The translations under genes and the position numbers were made by a program. A stretch of DNA of 5,118 bases from Acidobacteriota bacterium (GTDB lineage: Bacteria; Acidobacteriota; Vicinamibacteria; Vicinamibacterales; UBA8438), in NCBI GenBank assembly GCA_005778315.1, contig SXOW01000023.1, forward strand, positions 1-5,118. Direction: 5' to 3'. The notes under the pieces were generated by a model that saw only the letters and a program-made list of their open reading frames with translations, was not told the origin of the DNA and made no database searches. Below are positions 1 through 5,118 of this stretch, piece after piece (within the stretch, counting starts at the first letter, position 1; every line of letters begins with the position of its first letter).

Positions 1-158
1 TGCGAGTGCTCGTCGTTGCCCATGACGAACTGTGTCGGCACCCCGGACAACCGCCTGTACCGGGCAATGACATCGGCCACGATCTTCTCGTAGGCGGTCC
101 CCAGGTGCGGACGGCTGTTGACGTAGTCGATCGCGGTGGTCAAGTAGAAACGCGACAT
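1..158 (-). CDS. metG: Methionyl-tRNA synthetase, N-terminal fragment (cut by window edge)
   Basis: This is the first 52 codons of a class I methionyl-tRNA synthetase, which charges tRNA-Met in the cytoplasm; the rest lies beyond position 1. The visible protein starts MSRFYLTTAIDYVN, then PHLGTAYEK (residues 17-25) and GNDEHS (47-52). These match the family's TTPIYYVN start, its HIGH ATP-binding signature (here H18-L19-G20-T21) and the G-x-DEH segment. The fourth HIGH residue is Thr instead of His, and the first block has AIDY where PIYY is usual; I recall similar forms in Acidobacteriota. The ATG shares its A with the upstream larC stop (TGATG), and GGGAG at 168-164 lies 5 nt upstream inside larC, so translation is probably coupled to larC. 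The KMSKS loop, zinc knuckle and anticodon domain cannot be judged. The family assignment is firm. Confidence 0.9.
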   Translation of the reverse strand, partial: MSRFYLTTAIDYVNSRPHLGTAYEKIVADVIARYRRLSGVPTQFVMGNDEHS

Positions 159-1348
159 CAGGACTCCCGATACGCCTGCATGGCGGCGGCTTGCACATCC
201 TTCACCGGTACGCCGTGTTCAACCGACAATCGGACGCAGTCATCAAACTCGGGCGCAACGTTGGTCAGGCGCGTCCCGTGTCGCGCCACTTTGCAGCGCA
301 CGTCCCCGAACGCGGTCGTCACCAGCACCTGCTCGCGCGGCAACGTGTGCCGGTCGACGTCGCGATACCGCAATCCGATGGTCGTCGATTCGCGGAACAA
401 CACCGTCGCGACCGCTTCACGCCGTGTCGGCGGCGCCAGGATGGTGACGTGCGTACCAGGCCTGTTCTTCTTCATCTGCACCGCGGTGTAGAAGACGTCG
501 ACCGCGCCCGCATCGTAGAGACGGTCCATCAGCACGCCGAAGAGCTGCGGGTTCATGTCGTCAATCTCGCACTCGACCACCGAGATGCGCTCGGAGGGGC
601 CGTCCTCGTCACTCTCACCAACCAAGACCCGTAGAACGTTGGGATAGCCCTGCGGGTCCCGCGTTCCGGCCCCATACCCGATCCGGTCGATACGCATGGC
701 TGGCATGACGCCATAGGCGTCCGCGAACTCCGTCACCAGCAAGGCGCCGGTCGGGGTCAATTTTTCCCCGGGCGGGCCCGCGGCATACACCGGAACACCG
801 CTGAGCAGCGCCGCCGTCGCGGGCGCCGGCACCGGCAGGGTCCCGTGCTCGCACTCGATGGTGCCGCTCCCGACGTTGAGCGGCGACACCACAATCCGGT
901 CGGCGCCGAACCACTCCAACCCGAACACGCCGCCGACGATATCGACGATTGAGTCGAGCGCGCCCACTTCGTGCAGATGCACCTTCTCGACGGGCATCTG
1001 GTGAATCGCCGCCTCTGTCTCCGCGAGTCGGCGGAACAGGCGATTGGCCCGCGCCTTCGCCTCAGCGGAGAGCGCTGAGCGGTCCACCAGCTTGGTGATG
1101 CCCGGCAGGTGCCGATGCCTATGACCGCCCGCGTCGGCCGCGGTTTCGGTCACGAGGAACTGGGACGCCGCGATCCCCGAGCGACTCACCCGTGAGACTG
1201 ACACCGTGCACTCGCCATCGAGCGCCAGACTGCCCAGGGCGGCCCGAAGCAACTCGAACGGCAACCCGGCATCGAGCAGCGCGCCGAGCAGCATGTCGCC
1301 AGCGGCGCCGGAGTAGCAGTCCAGATACAACACACGAGCCATAGACAC
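158..1348 (-). CDS. larC: LarC, nickel-insertion enzyme for the nickel-pincer nucleotide cofactor
   Basis: LarC is the CTP-dependent enzyme that inserts nickel into the pyridinium bis-thiocarboxylate nucleotide, the last step of cofactor synthesis after LarB and LarE; the cofactor serves LarA-type racemases and epimerases. The 396-residue product has the family hallmarks in order: YLDCYSGAAGDM (8-19), a His-rich GGHRHRHL (74-81) that could bind metal, VHLHEVGALDSIVDIVG (123-139), PLNVGSGTI (156-164), TPTGALL (198-204), GYGAGTRD (224-231), and the C-terminal LarC2 part with ECEIDDMNPQ (259-268) and QMKKNRPGT (291-299). Lactiplantibacillus plantarum makes full LarC by frameshifting between larC1 and larC2; here both parts are one continuous frame, joined near residues 243-254. 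The start is GTG at 1348 or ATG at 1342; neither has a good ribosome site, so coupling to radC, which stops 8 nt before the GTG, is likely. No larA, larB or larE is in view. Confidence 0.93.
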   Translation of the reverse strand: MSMARVLYLDCYSGAAGDMLLGALLDAGLPFELLRAALGSLALDGECTVSVSRVSRSGIAASQFLVTETAADAGGHRHRHLPGITKLVDRSALSAEAKARANRLFRRLAETEAAIHQMPVEKVHLHEVGALDSIVDIVGGVFGLEWFGADRIVVSPLNVGSGTIECEHGTLPVPAPATAALLSGVPVYAAGPPGEKLTPTGALLVTEFADAYGVMPAMRIDRIGYGAGTRDPQGYPNVLRVLVGESDEDGPSERISVVECEIDDMNPQLFGVLMDRLYDAGAVDVFYTAVQMKKNRPGTHVTILAPPTRREAVATVLFRESTTIGLRYRDVDRHTLPREQVLVTTAFGDVRCKVARHGTRLTNVAPEFDDCVRLSVEHGVPVKDVQAAAMQAYRES

Positions 1349-1356
1349 TACGACGG

Positions 1357-2025
1357 CTACAACCGCCCCATCTCCTTGAAACTACAGTACTTCGTATCCG
1401 CGAGCACCACGTGGTCCACCACCTCGATACCCATCACCCGACCCGCTTCGACCATCCTCGCCGTCAGGACTGCGTCCTCTCCACTCGGGGTCGGGTCACC
1501 GGAGGGATGGTTATGAAACAGGACGATCGCGGCGGCGCCGGCGCCCGTCGCCTCGCGAAACACCTCGCGGGGATGCACGAGACTCGCGTCCAGCGTCCCG
1601 ACCGTCAACACCGCGGCCTTCAGCACCCGGTGCTTGGTGTCCAGCAGCACGATGCCAAACTGCTCCACCGCCCGTGCGCCATAGCGCGGAAGCAGATATG
1701 ACGCCACCTCCCGCGGCGAACCCAGCTGTTCGCGTCGCTCTGGCGCACGCAGCAATGTCCGTCGACCCAGCTCGACGGCGGCGAGAATCTGCGACGCCTT
1801 GGCCGTCCCGACACCCTTGAGTCGCCGCAGGTCCGCCAGGGATTGACGGGTCAACCCGTGCAGGCCGCTTACCGCGTGCAGCACCTCGTTTGCGACGTCA
1901 ATGGCGCTCGCGGCCCGAAAGCCGTGGCCAAGAATGACGGCCAGCAGTTCGTTGTCACCCAGACCTGCCGGCCCGAGACGGTCGAGCTTTTCGCGGGGTC
2001 GGTCGTGAGGAGCAAGTGACTTCAT
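1357..2025 (-). CDS. radC: RadC family protein (JAMM/MPN domain)
   Basis: This 222-residue protein has the usual length and layout of RadC (UPF0758). The N-terminal part carries a helix-hairpin-helix-like segment, LRRLKGVGTAKA (66-77), typical of DNA-binding modules. The C-terminal MPN domain holds a complete JAMM zinc site: candidate Glu121 in VEQFGIVLLD, then H171-x-H173-x7-S181-x2-D184 within HNHPSGDPTPSGED. All metal ligands are present, so the metalloprotease-like site should be intact. Despite the name, a direct role in DNA repair has been questioned; links to recombination, competence and mobile elements are reported, and the substrate is unknown. The ATG at 2025 is the only reasonable start in frame, yet the strong AAGGGAGGG site (2052-2044) is 18 nt away and better placed for an out-of-frame ATG at 2033 (see separate entry). 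It is followed by larC after 8 nt. Confidence 0.95.
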   Translation of the reverse strand: MKSLAPHDRPREKLDRLGPAGLGDNELLAVILGHGFRAASAIDVANEVLHAVSGLHGLTRQSLADLRRLKGVGTAKASQILAAVELGRRTLLRAPERREQLGSPREVASYLLPRYGARAVEQFGIVLLDTKHRVLKAAVLTVGTLDASLVHPREVFREATGAGAAAIVLFHNHPSGDPTPSGEDAVLTARMVEAGRVMGIEVVDHVVLADTKYCSFKEMGRL

Positions 2026-2052
2026 CGTACCATAGCGGCGTGGCCCTCCCTT
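2023..2052 (-). promoter_or_regulatory. Shine-Dalgarno site plus three-codon upstream ORF overlapping the radC start
   Basis: The purine-rich AAGGGAGGG at 2052-2044 is the best ribosome-binding site in the window. It lies 18 nt from the radC ATG (2025) but 10 nt from another ATG at 2033. That ATG opens a minimal frame, ATG GTA CGA TGA, whose stop overlaps the radC ATG as ATGA. What is seen is the arrangement. That ribosomes load at 2033, stop after Met-Val-Arg and restart at radC is inference. Alternatively the spacing is simply loose and the ATG at 2033 is chance. Confidence 0.35.
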
Positions 2053-2061
2053 GAGGCGCTG

Positions 2062-2090
2062 ATCCGAGCAGTCTCTGCAGCTACCTGCAA
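2062..2090 (-). promoter_or_regulatory. Possible sigma-70-like promoter for radC-larC-metG
   Basis: The 186-nt gap between dapF and radC is the longest non-coding stretch and the natural place for a promoter. The best pair I can find is TTGCAG (2090-2085) and TCGGAT (2067-2062) with a 17-nt spacer. Each matches the consensus at only three of six positions. It would start RNA near 2055, just before the AAGGGAGGG site. In GC-rich DNA such matches occur by chance, so this is a weak call. No U-tract hairpin terminating dapF is seen in the gap. Confidence 0.2.
2076..2089. repeat. Inverted repeat TGCAG-N4-CTGCA upstream of radC
   Basis: The 14-nt sequence tgcagctacctgca has perfect 5-nt arms around a 4-nt centre. 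It lies about 50 nt upstream of the radC start and overlaps the -35 half of the possible promoter. Size and symmetry fit a dimeric repressor operator or a small RNA hairpin. I do not recognise it as a known LexA or other operator. A 5-nt arm is short enough to arise by chance. Confidence 0.3.
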
Positions 2091-2211
2091 GAAGCGAGCA
2101 CAGACACAGGACGGACGGAGTCAGGGACTGTTGGGGCGGGTACGAAGAACCTGCACTGCACCCGGCGGCGCACTACCGCATCCCTTGCTCCGCCGATGAG
2201 CGCCTGGGCGA

Positions 2212-3009
2212 CTAGCCGTGCCAGCGACCGGTCATGACCACCTCGGCCCAGCCGGTCAAGGCAATGCCGTCCTCCTCCCAGCGCACGTGTTGCGTGCCAC
2301 CAGGCGAGACCACATCCACCTCGCGTGAGGCGCCGCCGTAGGCTGCAGCGGCCACCGCGCTCGCGCAGGCGCCGGTCCCAGACGCTTCGGTCGGACCAAC
2401 GCCGCGTTCCCAGATGAGAATCCGGATTCGGGACGGCGTCTCGACCTCAACCAACTCTACGTTGGAACCAGCCGGGAACGCCGGATGCGTCGCCAGCAGC
2501 GGCCCCAACCGATGGAGTTCCGCTTCCGTCACGGGACGATCGGGACCACCGAGGACAATGCATTGGGGGTTGCCCACCGACAACTGCACCACCTCGACAA
2601 CCTCTCCGGCAGCATCGAGTGACCGCTGACGCAGACCGCTCGGCTGCCCCATCCGTGCCTCAAAGGTCAGACGCCGCCCCTCGCGAGCGACGAGTCGCAG
2701 CGGGATGGCACCCGCCGCAGTCCTCACGACAGGGTCCGTCAGGCTCGGCCGCTCGCGGGCGACCAGCGCAGCCAGACAACGCACCGCATTCCCGGACACC
2801 TCCGCCTCTCCCCCGTCGGCGTTGAACAAGATCATGTCCGCACCAGCGTCGGTCGGCCCATGCAGCACCAAGCCGTCCGCGCCAATGCCGGTATGACGGT
2901 CACAGACCTGACGGGCCAACGCGACACGTTGGTCCTCGACGGTCTGGTCGATCGGCACAAACAGAAAGTCGTTGCCGTACGCGTGCGCCTTCACAATGTC
3001 CATCGGCAT
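2212..3009 (-). CDS. dapF: Diaminopimelate epimerase family protein with both catalytic cysteines replaced by serine
   Basis: DapF interconverts LL- and meso-diaminopimelate in the cytoplasm, for lysine and peptidoglycan. The 265 residues match the family in length and order: AYGNDF (10-15), GIGADG (41-46), NADGGEAE (63-70), SGNAVRC (72-78), VGNPQC (145-150), GSNVEL (181-186), WERGVGPT (200-207) and SGTGACA (210-216). The usual acid/base pair, one Cys in CGNG and one in ACGTG, is Ser72 (TCC) and Ser210 (TCT) here. GNPH is GNPQ (Gln149) and NVNF is NVEL (Glu185). The PROSITE-style signature around the first Cys therefore fails. Since the rest is intact, I infer a distinct subfamily; it may still be an epimerase, or catalyse another reaction of this proline-racemase-like fold. 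Start is ATG at 3009 or, with GAG 6 nt upstream, ATG at 3003. The barrel gene ends 41 nt upstream. Confidence 0.85.
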   Translation of the reverse strand: MPMDIVKAHAYGNDFLFVPIDQTVEDQRVALARQVCDRHTGIGADGLVLHGPTDAGADMILFNADGGEAEVSGNAVRCLAALVARERPSLTDPVVRTAAGAIPLRLVAREGRRLTFEARMGQPSGLRQRSLDAAGEVVEVVQLSVGNPQCIVLGGPDRPVTEAELHRLGPLLATHPAFPAGSNVELVEVETPSRIRILIWERGVGPTEASGTGACASAVAAAAYGGASREVDVVSPGGTQHVRWEEDGIALTGWAEVVMTGRWHG

Positions 3010-3050
3010 CTCGCAGACTCAGGGTGCTCAGCCCGGGACTCGTCTGGGGC

Positions 3051-3914
3051 TTAGGGCCGCAATGGGCTGGTGAACACCCAGGTGATGCCACCGGTGATCC
3101 CAAGTTTGGGATCGCGCGACGAAAAACCGGTGAACAGGCCGGCGTCGAAGCGAACCGCGTTGCGCGTGTAGCGGACCCCGAACGTCATCTGCCCTTTGCT
3201 GTCCGTGCCGGGGGGCGCCTGACCCCGCCGCGTGCTTGCCCGCCCATTGATCTCGCCAACGACCTCGGCCCCCGGGGCGAATGCGCGCGCCACTGAGAAA
3301 CCGTAGGTCAACACGTCGTTCTGTCGATCCCCGCGGGTCGGATCAGCGAGGATCGCGAACCCGATGTTGCCAACAACACGAATCGACTGCACGGTCTTGC
3401 CGACCAGTAGTGACTGATAGAAATCGAACGTGTCCAGACCCAGTCCACTCTCGTTGCTCGCGTTCGGGAGCCGCGTCGCGAAGCGGAGGGCCATCGCCGG
3501 CCGCCAGCCAACTTCGCTGATGATCTTGACCTTGGTCCCGATCACGACGTCGTCGAAGCTCCGGGTGCTGTCGCCGGGGACGTCCACCAGACCCGACAGC
3601 GGTGCAGCGACTCGCTCATTGATCAGCAAGCGGCTGGTGGAGATACCGTCAATCTGTACTTCAGCGAAGGGTCCGAGCCCGAAGCTGAGTCCGACGAGCG
3701 GTCCACGCAGCAGGCTGCCGGTCAGCCCAGACACCGGAAAGGGATGGTCCCAGGAGTGGTCGAAACCAGCCTCCACCAGAAGGAGACCCTCGCCGATGGA
3801 CTCCGGGTCTTCGGTCAAGAGGGGGCGCTGCTGAGCACCGACCGATGTGGCCACCAGGCACACGGCCACCAGCCAACCTGCCACTCCCGCCATCCGTCGC
3901 TTCGTCATGGTCAC
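3051..3914 (-). CDS. Secreted outer-membrane beta-barrel-like protein, resembling the phenol MetA-pathway (transporter-like) family
   Basis: The 287-residue product begins with a clear Sec signal peptide: basic KRR (5-7), a hydrophobic core about 9-23, and a VGA/QQ cleavage site after residue 27. The mature part has alternating short strands with Gly, aromatic and polar residues and ends in GGITWVFTSPLRP, fitting an outer-membrane barrel with an aromatic near the C-terminus. The middle, DDVVIGTKVKI (121-131), ALRFATRLPN (142-151) and NDVLTYGFSVARAF (199-212), resembles the 'MetA-pathway of phenol degradation' transporter-like family (PF13557), whose substrate is generally unknown. I chose GTG at 3914 because AGGAGT (3928-3923) lies 8 nt upstream; an ATG two codons on (3908) is possible, and the open frame extends to ATG 4004 but the extra residues are not signal-like. 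Function beyond an envelope protein cannot be read from sequence. Confidence 0.75.
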   Translation of the reverse strand: MTMTKRRMAGVAGWLVAVCLVATSVGAQQRPLLTEDPESIGEGLLLVEAGFDHSWDHPFPVSGLTGSLLRGPLVGLSFGLGPFAEVQIDGISTSRLLINERVAAPLSGLVDVPGDSTRSFDDVVIGTKVKIISEVGWRPAMALRFATRLPNASNESGLGLDTFDFYQSLLVGKTVQSIRVVGNIGFAILADPTRGDRQNDVLTYGFSVARAFAPGAEVVGEINGRASTRRGQAPPGTDSKGQMTFGVRYTRNAVRFDAGLFTGFSSRDPKLGITGGITWVFTSPLRP

Positions 3915-3922
3915 GTCTCGGT

Positions 3923-3928
3923 ACTCCT
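3923..3928 (-). promoter_or_regulatory. Ribosome-binding site that sets the barrel-gene start
   Basis: AGGAGT lies 8 nt upstream of GTG 3914 and 14 nt upstream of ATG 3908, favouring the GTG. It argues against the longer reading from ATG 4004, which would put about 30 polar residues before the signal peptide. Confidence 0.55.
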
Positions 3929-3945
3929 GGTCACGAATCTGCCAA

Positions 3946-3962
3946 CCGCCCGTCTGGCGGGC
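3946..3962. repeat. Small GC-rich hairpin in the gap upstream of the barrel gene
   Basis: CCGCC-cgtct-GGCGG (3946-3960) can form a 5-bp stem; a competing pairing, GCCCG-tctgg-CGGGC, spans 3948-3962. On the transcript it lies about 60 nt after the CPBP stop and about 30 nt before the barrel start. There is no U-tract on the 3' side, so it is not a convincing intrinsic terminator; it might influence the barrel leader RNA or mean nothing. Confidence 0.25.
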
Positions 3963-3983
3963 CTCGATGCCACCAGCCTCAGC

Positions 3984-4004
3984 GTTGATCGGTTGATGCG
4001 TCAA
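3984..4004. repeat. Repeated GTTGAT motif with a TTGA-N4-TCAA inverted repeat
   Basis: GTTGAT occurs at 3984-3989 and 3992-3997, 8 nt apart, and the second copy runs into TTGATGCGTCAA (3993-4004), an inverted repeat with 4-nt arms. It lies just downstream of the CPBP stop, in the 105-nt gap before the barrel gene, where a promoter or operator could sit. The minus strand also has TTGACG here but no good -10 at the right distance. A regulator site is possible but unproven. Confidence 0.2.
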
Positions 4005-4019
4005 TGTCTCAATCCCTCA

Positions 4020-4595
4020 CTACCACGGCGGTGTCTCGCGATGCCTGGCCGCGTCTCGCCGAATATATTCGATAGCGGCAGCATCGTAGACGACGTGGGC
4101 CACCACCGGCGCCAGCAGCCCACCGCCGAGGTGGGCCAGCCCACCCAATCCGAGCCCCATTACGGCAACCCACACACCGAAGACCCATGAGTCGCGACCA
4201 CCGATATGGGCGAGACCGAACAACAGACTGGCGATGAGGGTGCCAAGCTCCGCCTGCACCGCGCCGCGAAAGAGGAGTTCCTCCCCGATCCCGGCCGCCA
4301 GACTCACCACCGCGACATCCGCCGCGCTGGCGGTCGCGAACACCGGCCGCAGCGTGGTCGCATAGAGACCGCGAAGCGCCCGAACCGGCTCGACCGGGGG
4401 TGCGAGCCGCAACACACCATAATTCAGCATCGCGAACAGCGCGGCGGCACCCAGGCCGAACCCTACCCCCGCCAGCGGATCACCGACCTGAACGACCAAG
4501 CCCCTCGCCCGGATCCAGAACAGGGCGACGAGCGCCAACACGGTCTCTCCCGCGAGCGCCACCACGACCAACCGGCTCGGCCACCGGATCACCAT
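4020..4595 (-). CDS. CPBP family intramembrane metalloprotease-like protein
   Basis: This 191-residue membrane protein belongs to the CPBP (CAAX protease / bacteriocin-processing, Abi) family of glutamate-type intramembrane proteases. The three conserved blocks are present: GEELLFRG with E105, E106 and R110; FGLAH with F126 and H130; and HVVYD with H167 and D171. Hydrophobic stretches at about 8-27, 42-63, 92-103, 115-130, 136-156 and 158-173 indicate a polytopic inner-membrane protein. Bacterial members have been linked to protein processing and bacteriocin immunity, but the substrate here is unknown. I place the start at ATG 4595, which overlaps the end of dtd by 7 nt and directly precedes the first membrane segment; the 28 extra residues to ATG 4679 are polar and come from dtd read in another frame. 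The overlap suggests translation coupled to dtd. No bacteriocin or toxin gene is nearby. Confidence 0.85.
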   Translation of the reverse strand: MVIRWPSRLVVVALAGETVLALVALFWIRARGLVVQVGDPLAGVGFGLGAAALFAMLNYGVLRLAPPVEPVRALRGLYATTLRPVFATASAADVAVVSLAAGIGEELLFRGAVQAELGTLIASLLFGLAHIGGRDSWVFGVWVAVMGLGLGGLAHLGGGLLAPVVAHVVYDAAAIEYIRRDAARHRETPPW

Positions 4596-5038
4596 TCCCG
4601 GCTGCTCTCGATGAGCAGGGTGACGGGGCCATCGTTGTGCGACTGCACGGTCATGTGGGCCTGAAACTGCCCGGTGCATACCGGGACCCCAAGCCGGCGC
4701 ACCGCCTCGGCCAGCTCCTCGTAGGCCACCCTGGCCGCCGCCGGCGCAGCGGCCTTGTCGAACGATGGACGACGCCCTCGCCGGCAGTCCCCGTACAGCG
4801 TGAACTGCGAGACCAACAACACGGCGCCGCCGACATCCTGGACCGACCGGTCGAGACGACCCTCTGCGTCGGCAAAGATGCGCAGGCCCACGAGCTTCTG
4901 TGCGATATAGGCCGTGTCATCCGCCCCATCGCCCTGGGCAACGCCGACATAGACCAGCAGGCCCTGCTCGATGGCACCGACCACCCGCCCCTCCACCGTC
5001 ACCGTCGCGGAGGTCACTCGCTGCACGACTGCTCGCAT
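4589..5038 (-). CDS. dtd: D-aminoacyl-tRNA deacylase
   Basis: DTD hydrolyses D-amino acids (and glycine mischarged on tRNA-Ala) from tRNA in the cytoplasm, protecting translation. The 149 residues are the normal length and begin with the family's MRAVVQRVTSA. Key motifs are GLLVYVGV (26-33), SQFTLYGD (77-84) with the conserved Thr80, GRRPSF (88-93), and the C-terminal NDGPVT (135-140), which carries the Gly-cisPro pair that reaches the partner subunit's active site and rejects L-amino acids. No key residue is missing. ATG 5038 gives the expected N-terminus although the only ribosome site is a weak GAG 3 nt upstream. It stops inside the first codons of the CPBP gene (7-nt overlap). Nothing suggests transfer or damage. 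Confidence 0.95.
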   Translation of the reverse strand: MRAVVQRVTSATVTVEGRVVGAIEQGLLVYVGVAQGDGADDTAYIAQKLVGLRIFADAEGRLDRSVQDVGGAVLLVSQFTLYGDCRRGRRPSFDKAAAPAAARVAYEELAEAVRRLGVPVCTGQFQAHMTVQSHNDGPVTLLIESSREW

Positions 5039-5074
5039 GGGCTCGCGTCCGGAGAAACCGAAACCGCGGGCGTT

Positions 5075-5118
5075 TCAGGAGGGCACAGACACGACGGGGG
5101 CCGACCCGGCATCGCCCA
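5075..5118 (-). CDS. Possible C-terminal end of an unidentified upstream gene
   Basis: In the dtd frame, the bases upstream of dtd read GDAGSAPVVSVPS followed by TGA at 5077-5075, 37 nt before the dtd start. This would be a plausible last dozen codons of a gene entering from beyond the window, but 13 residues are too few to identify. The other two minus frames are also open here; one runs into dtd before stopping and is rich in Pro and Cys, so less likely. It may also be non-coding leader. Confidence 0.25.
   Translation of the reverse strand, partial: GDAGSAPVVSVPS

Noticed and set aside
6..491. Open plus-strand frame of 161 codons opposite metG and larC
   Set aside because: It is antisense to two clear genes; the translation is rich in Arg, Thr and Ser with no recognisable domain, typical of open shadow frames in GC-rich DNA.
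2154..2205. Possible intrinsic terminator after dapF
   Set aside because: A CGGCGG/CCGCCG pairing exists but needs a loop of about 21 nt and has no following U-tract.
2026..2211. tRNA or small RNA gene in the longest gap
   Set aside because: No cloverleaf, T-loop with matching stems, or CCA-type end could be found on either strand.
3010..3050. CAGAC/GTCTG pairing and repeated CTGAG in the gap before dapF
   Set aside because: The 5-bp stem encloses more than 20 nt with few inner pairs, and the repeat is only 5 nt; no better than chance in this composition.
3430..3834. Open plus-strand frame of 134 codons opposite the barrel gene
   Set aside because: Ser/Arg/Pro-rich shadow of the barrel coding sequence with no domain or hydrophobic pattern.
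3744..4190. Open plus-strand frame of 148 codons across the barrel/CPBP gap
   Set aside because: It covers the ends of two convincing minus-strand genes, has no family motif, no good ribosome site that I can see, and His/Pro-rich low-quality composition.
4596..4679. Longer N-terminus for the CPBP gene, starting at ATG 4679
   Set aside because: The extra 28 residues are the end of dtd read in another frame, polar and His/Arg-rich, while ATG 4595 directly precedes the first membrane segment.

Overview
This is a GC-rich stretch (well over 60% G+C by eye) in which every supportable gene lies on the minus strand, so transcription runs from position 5118 towards 1. It reads as ordinary chromosome of a diderm bacterium: a secreted beta-barrel-like protein implies an outer membrane, and dapF implies meso-DAP peptidoglycan. 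The MetRS N-terminus (with an HLGT form of the HIGH motif) and the serine-substituted DapF resemble sequences I associate with Acidobacteriota, but this is recollection and not a test. I see no phage, IS element, CRISPR array, tRNA or rRNA.

In transcription order: a possible tail of an unidentified gene (5118-5075); dtd, D-aminoacyl-tRNA deacylase (5038-4589); a CPBP-family membrane protease-like gene starting inside the end of dtd (4595-4020); a 105-nt gap with small repeats; an outer-membrane barrel-like protein of the phenol-MetA type (3914-3051); a 41-nt gap; dapF (3009-2212); a 186-nt gap, the largest in the window; radC (2025-1357); larC, nickel-insertion enzyme for the nickel-pincer nucleotide (1348-158); and the first 52 codons of metG (158-1), whose ATG shares a base with the larC stop codon. 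No gene-free stretch exceeds 300 nt.

The genes are housekeeping or accessory-metabolic and do not form one pathway: translation quality control (dtd, metG), cell wall and lysine (dapF), envelope (barrel, CPBP), an MPN/JAMM-domain protein (radC) and cofactor assembly (larC). Spacing suggests two tightly coupled blocks, dtd-CPBP and radC-larC-metG, with the barrel gene and dapF between them.

The most notable observation is the dapF product: both catalytic cysteines are serine (Ser72 and Ser210), with further active-site changes (GNPH to GNPQ, NVNF to NVEL), while the fold-defining motifs remain. This looks like a coherent variant subfamily, not decay. Smaller points are an out-of-frame three-codon ORF whose stop overlaps the radC start, an inverted repeat upstream of radC, a single-ORF larC with no other lar genes in view, and the variant MetRS signature. 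I did not find convincing evidence of a wholly new system.
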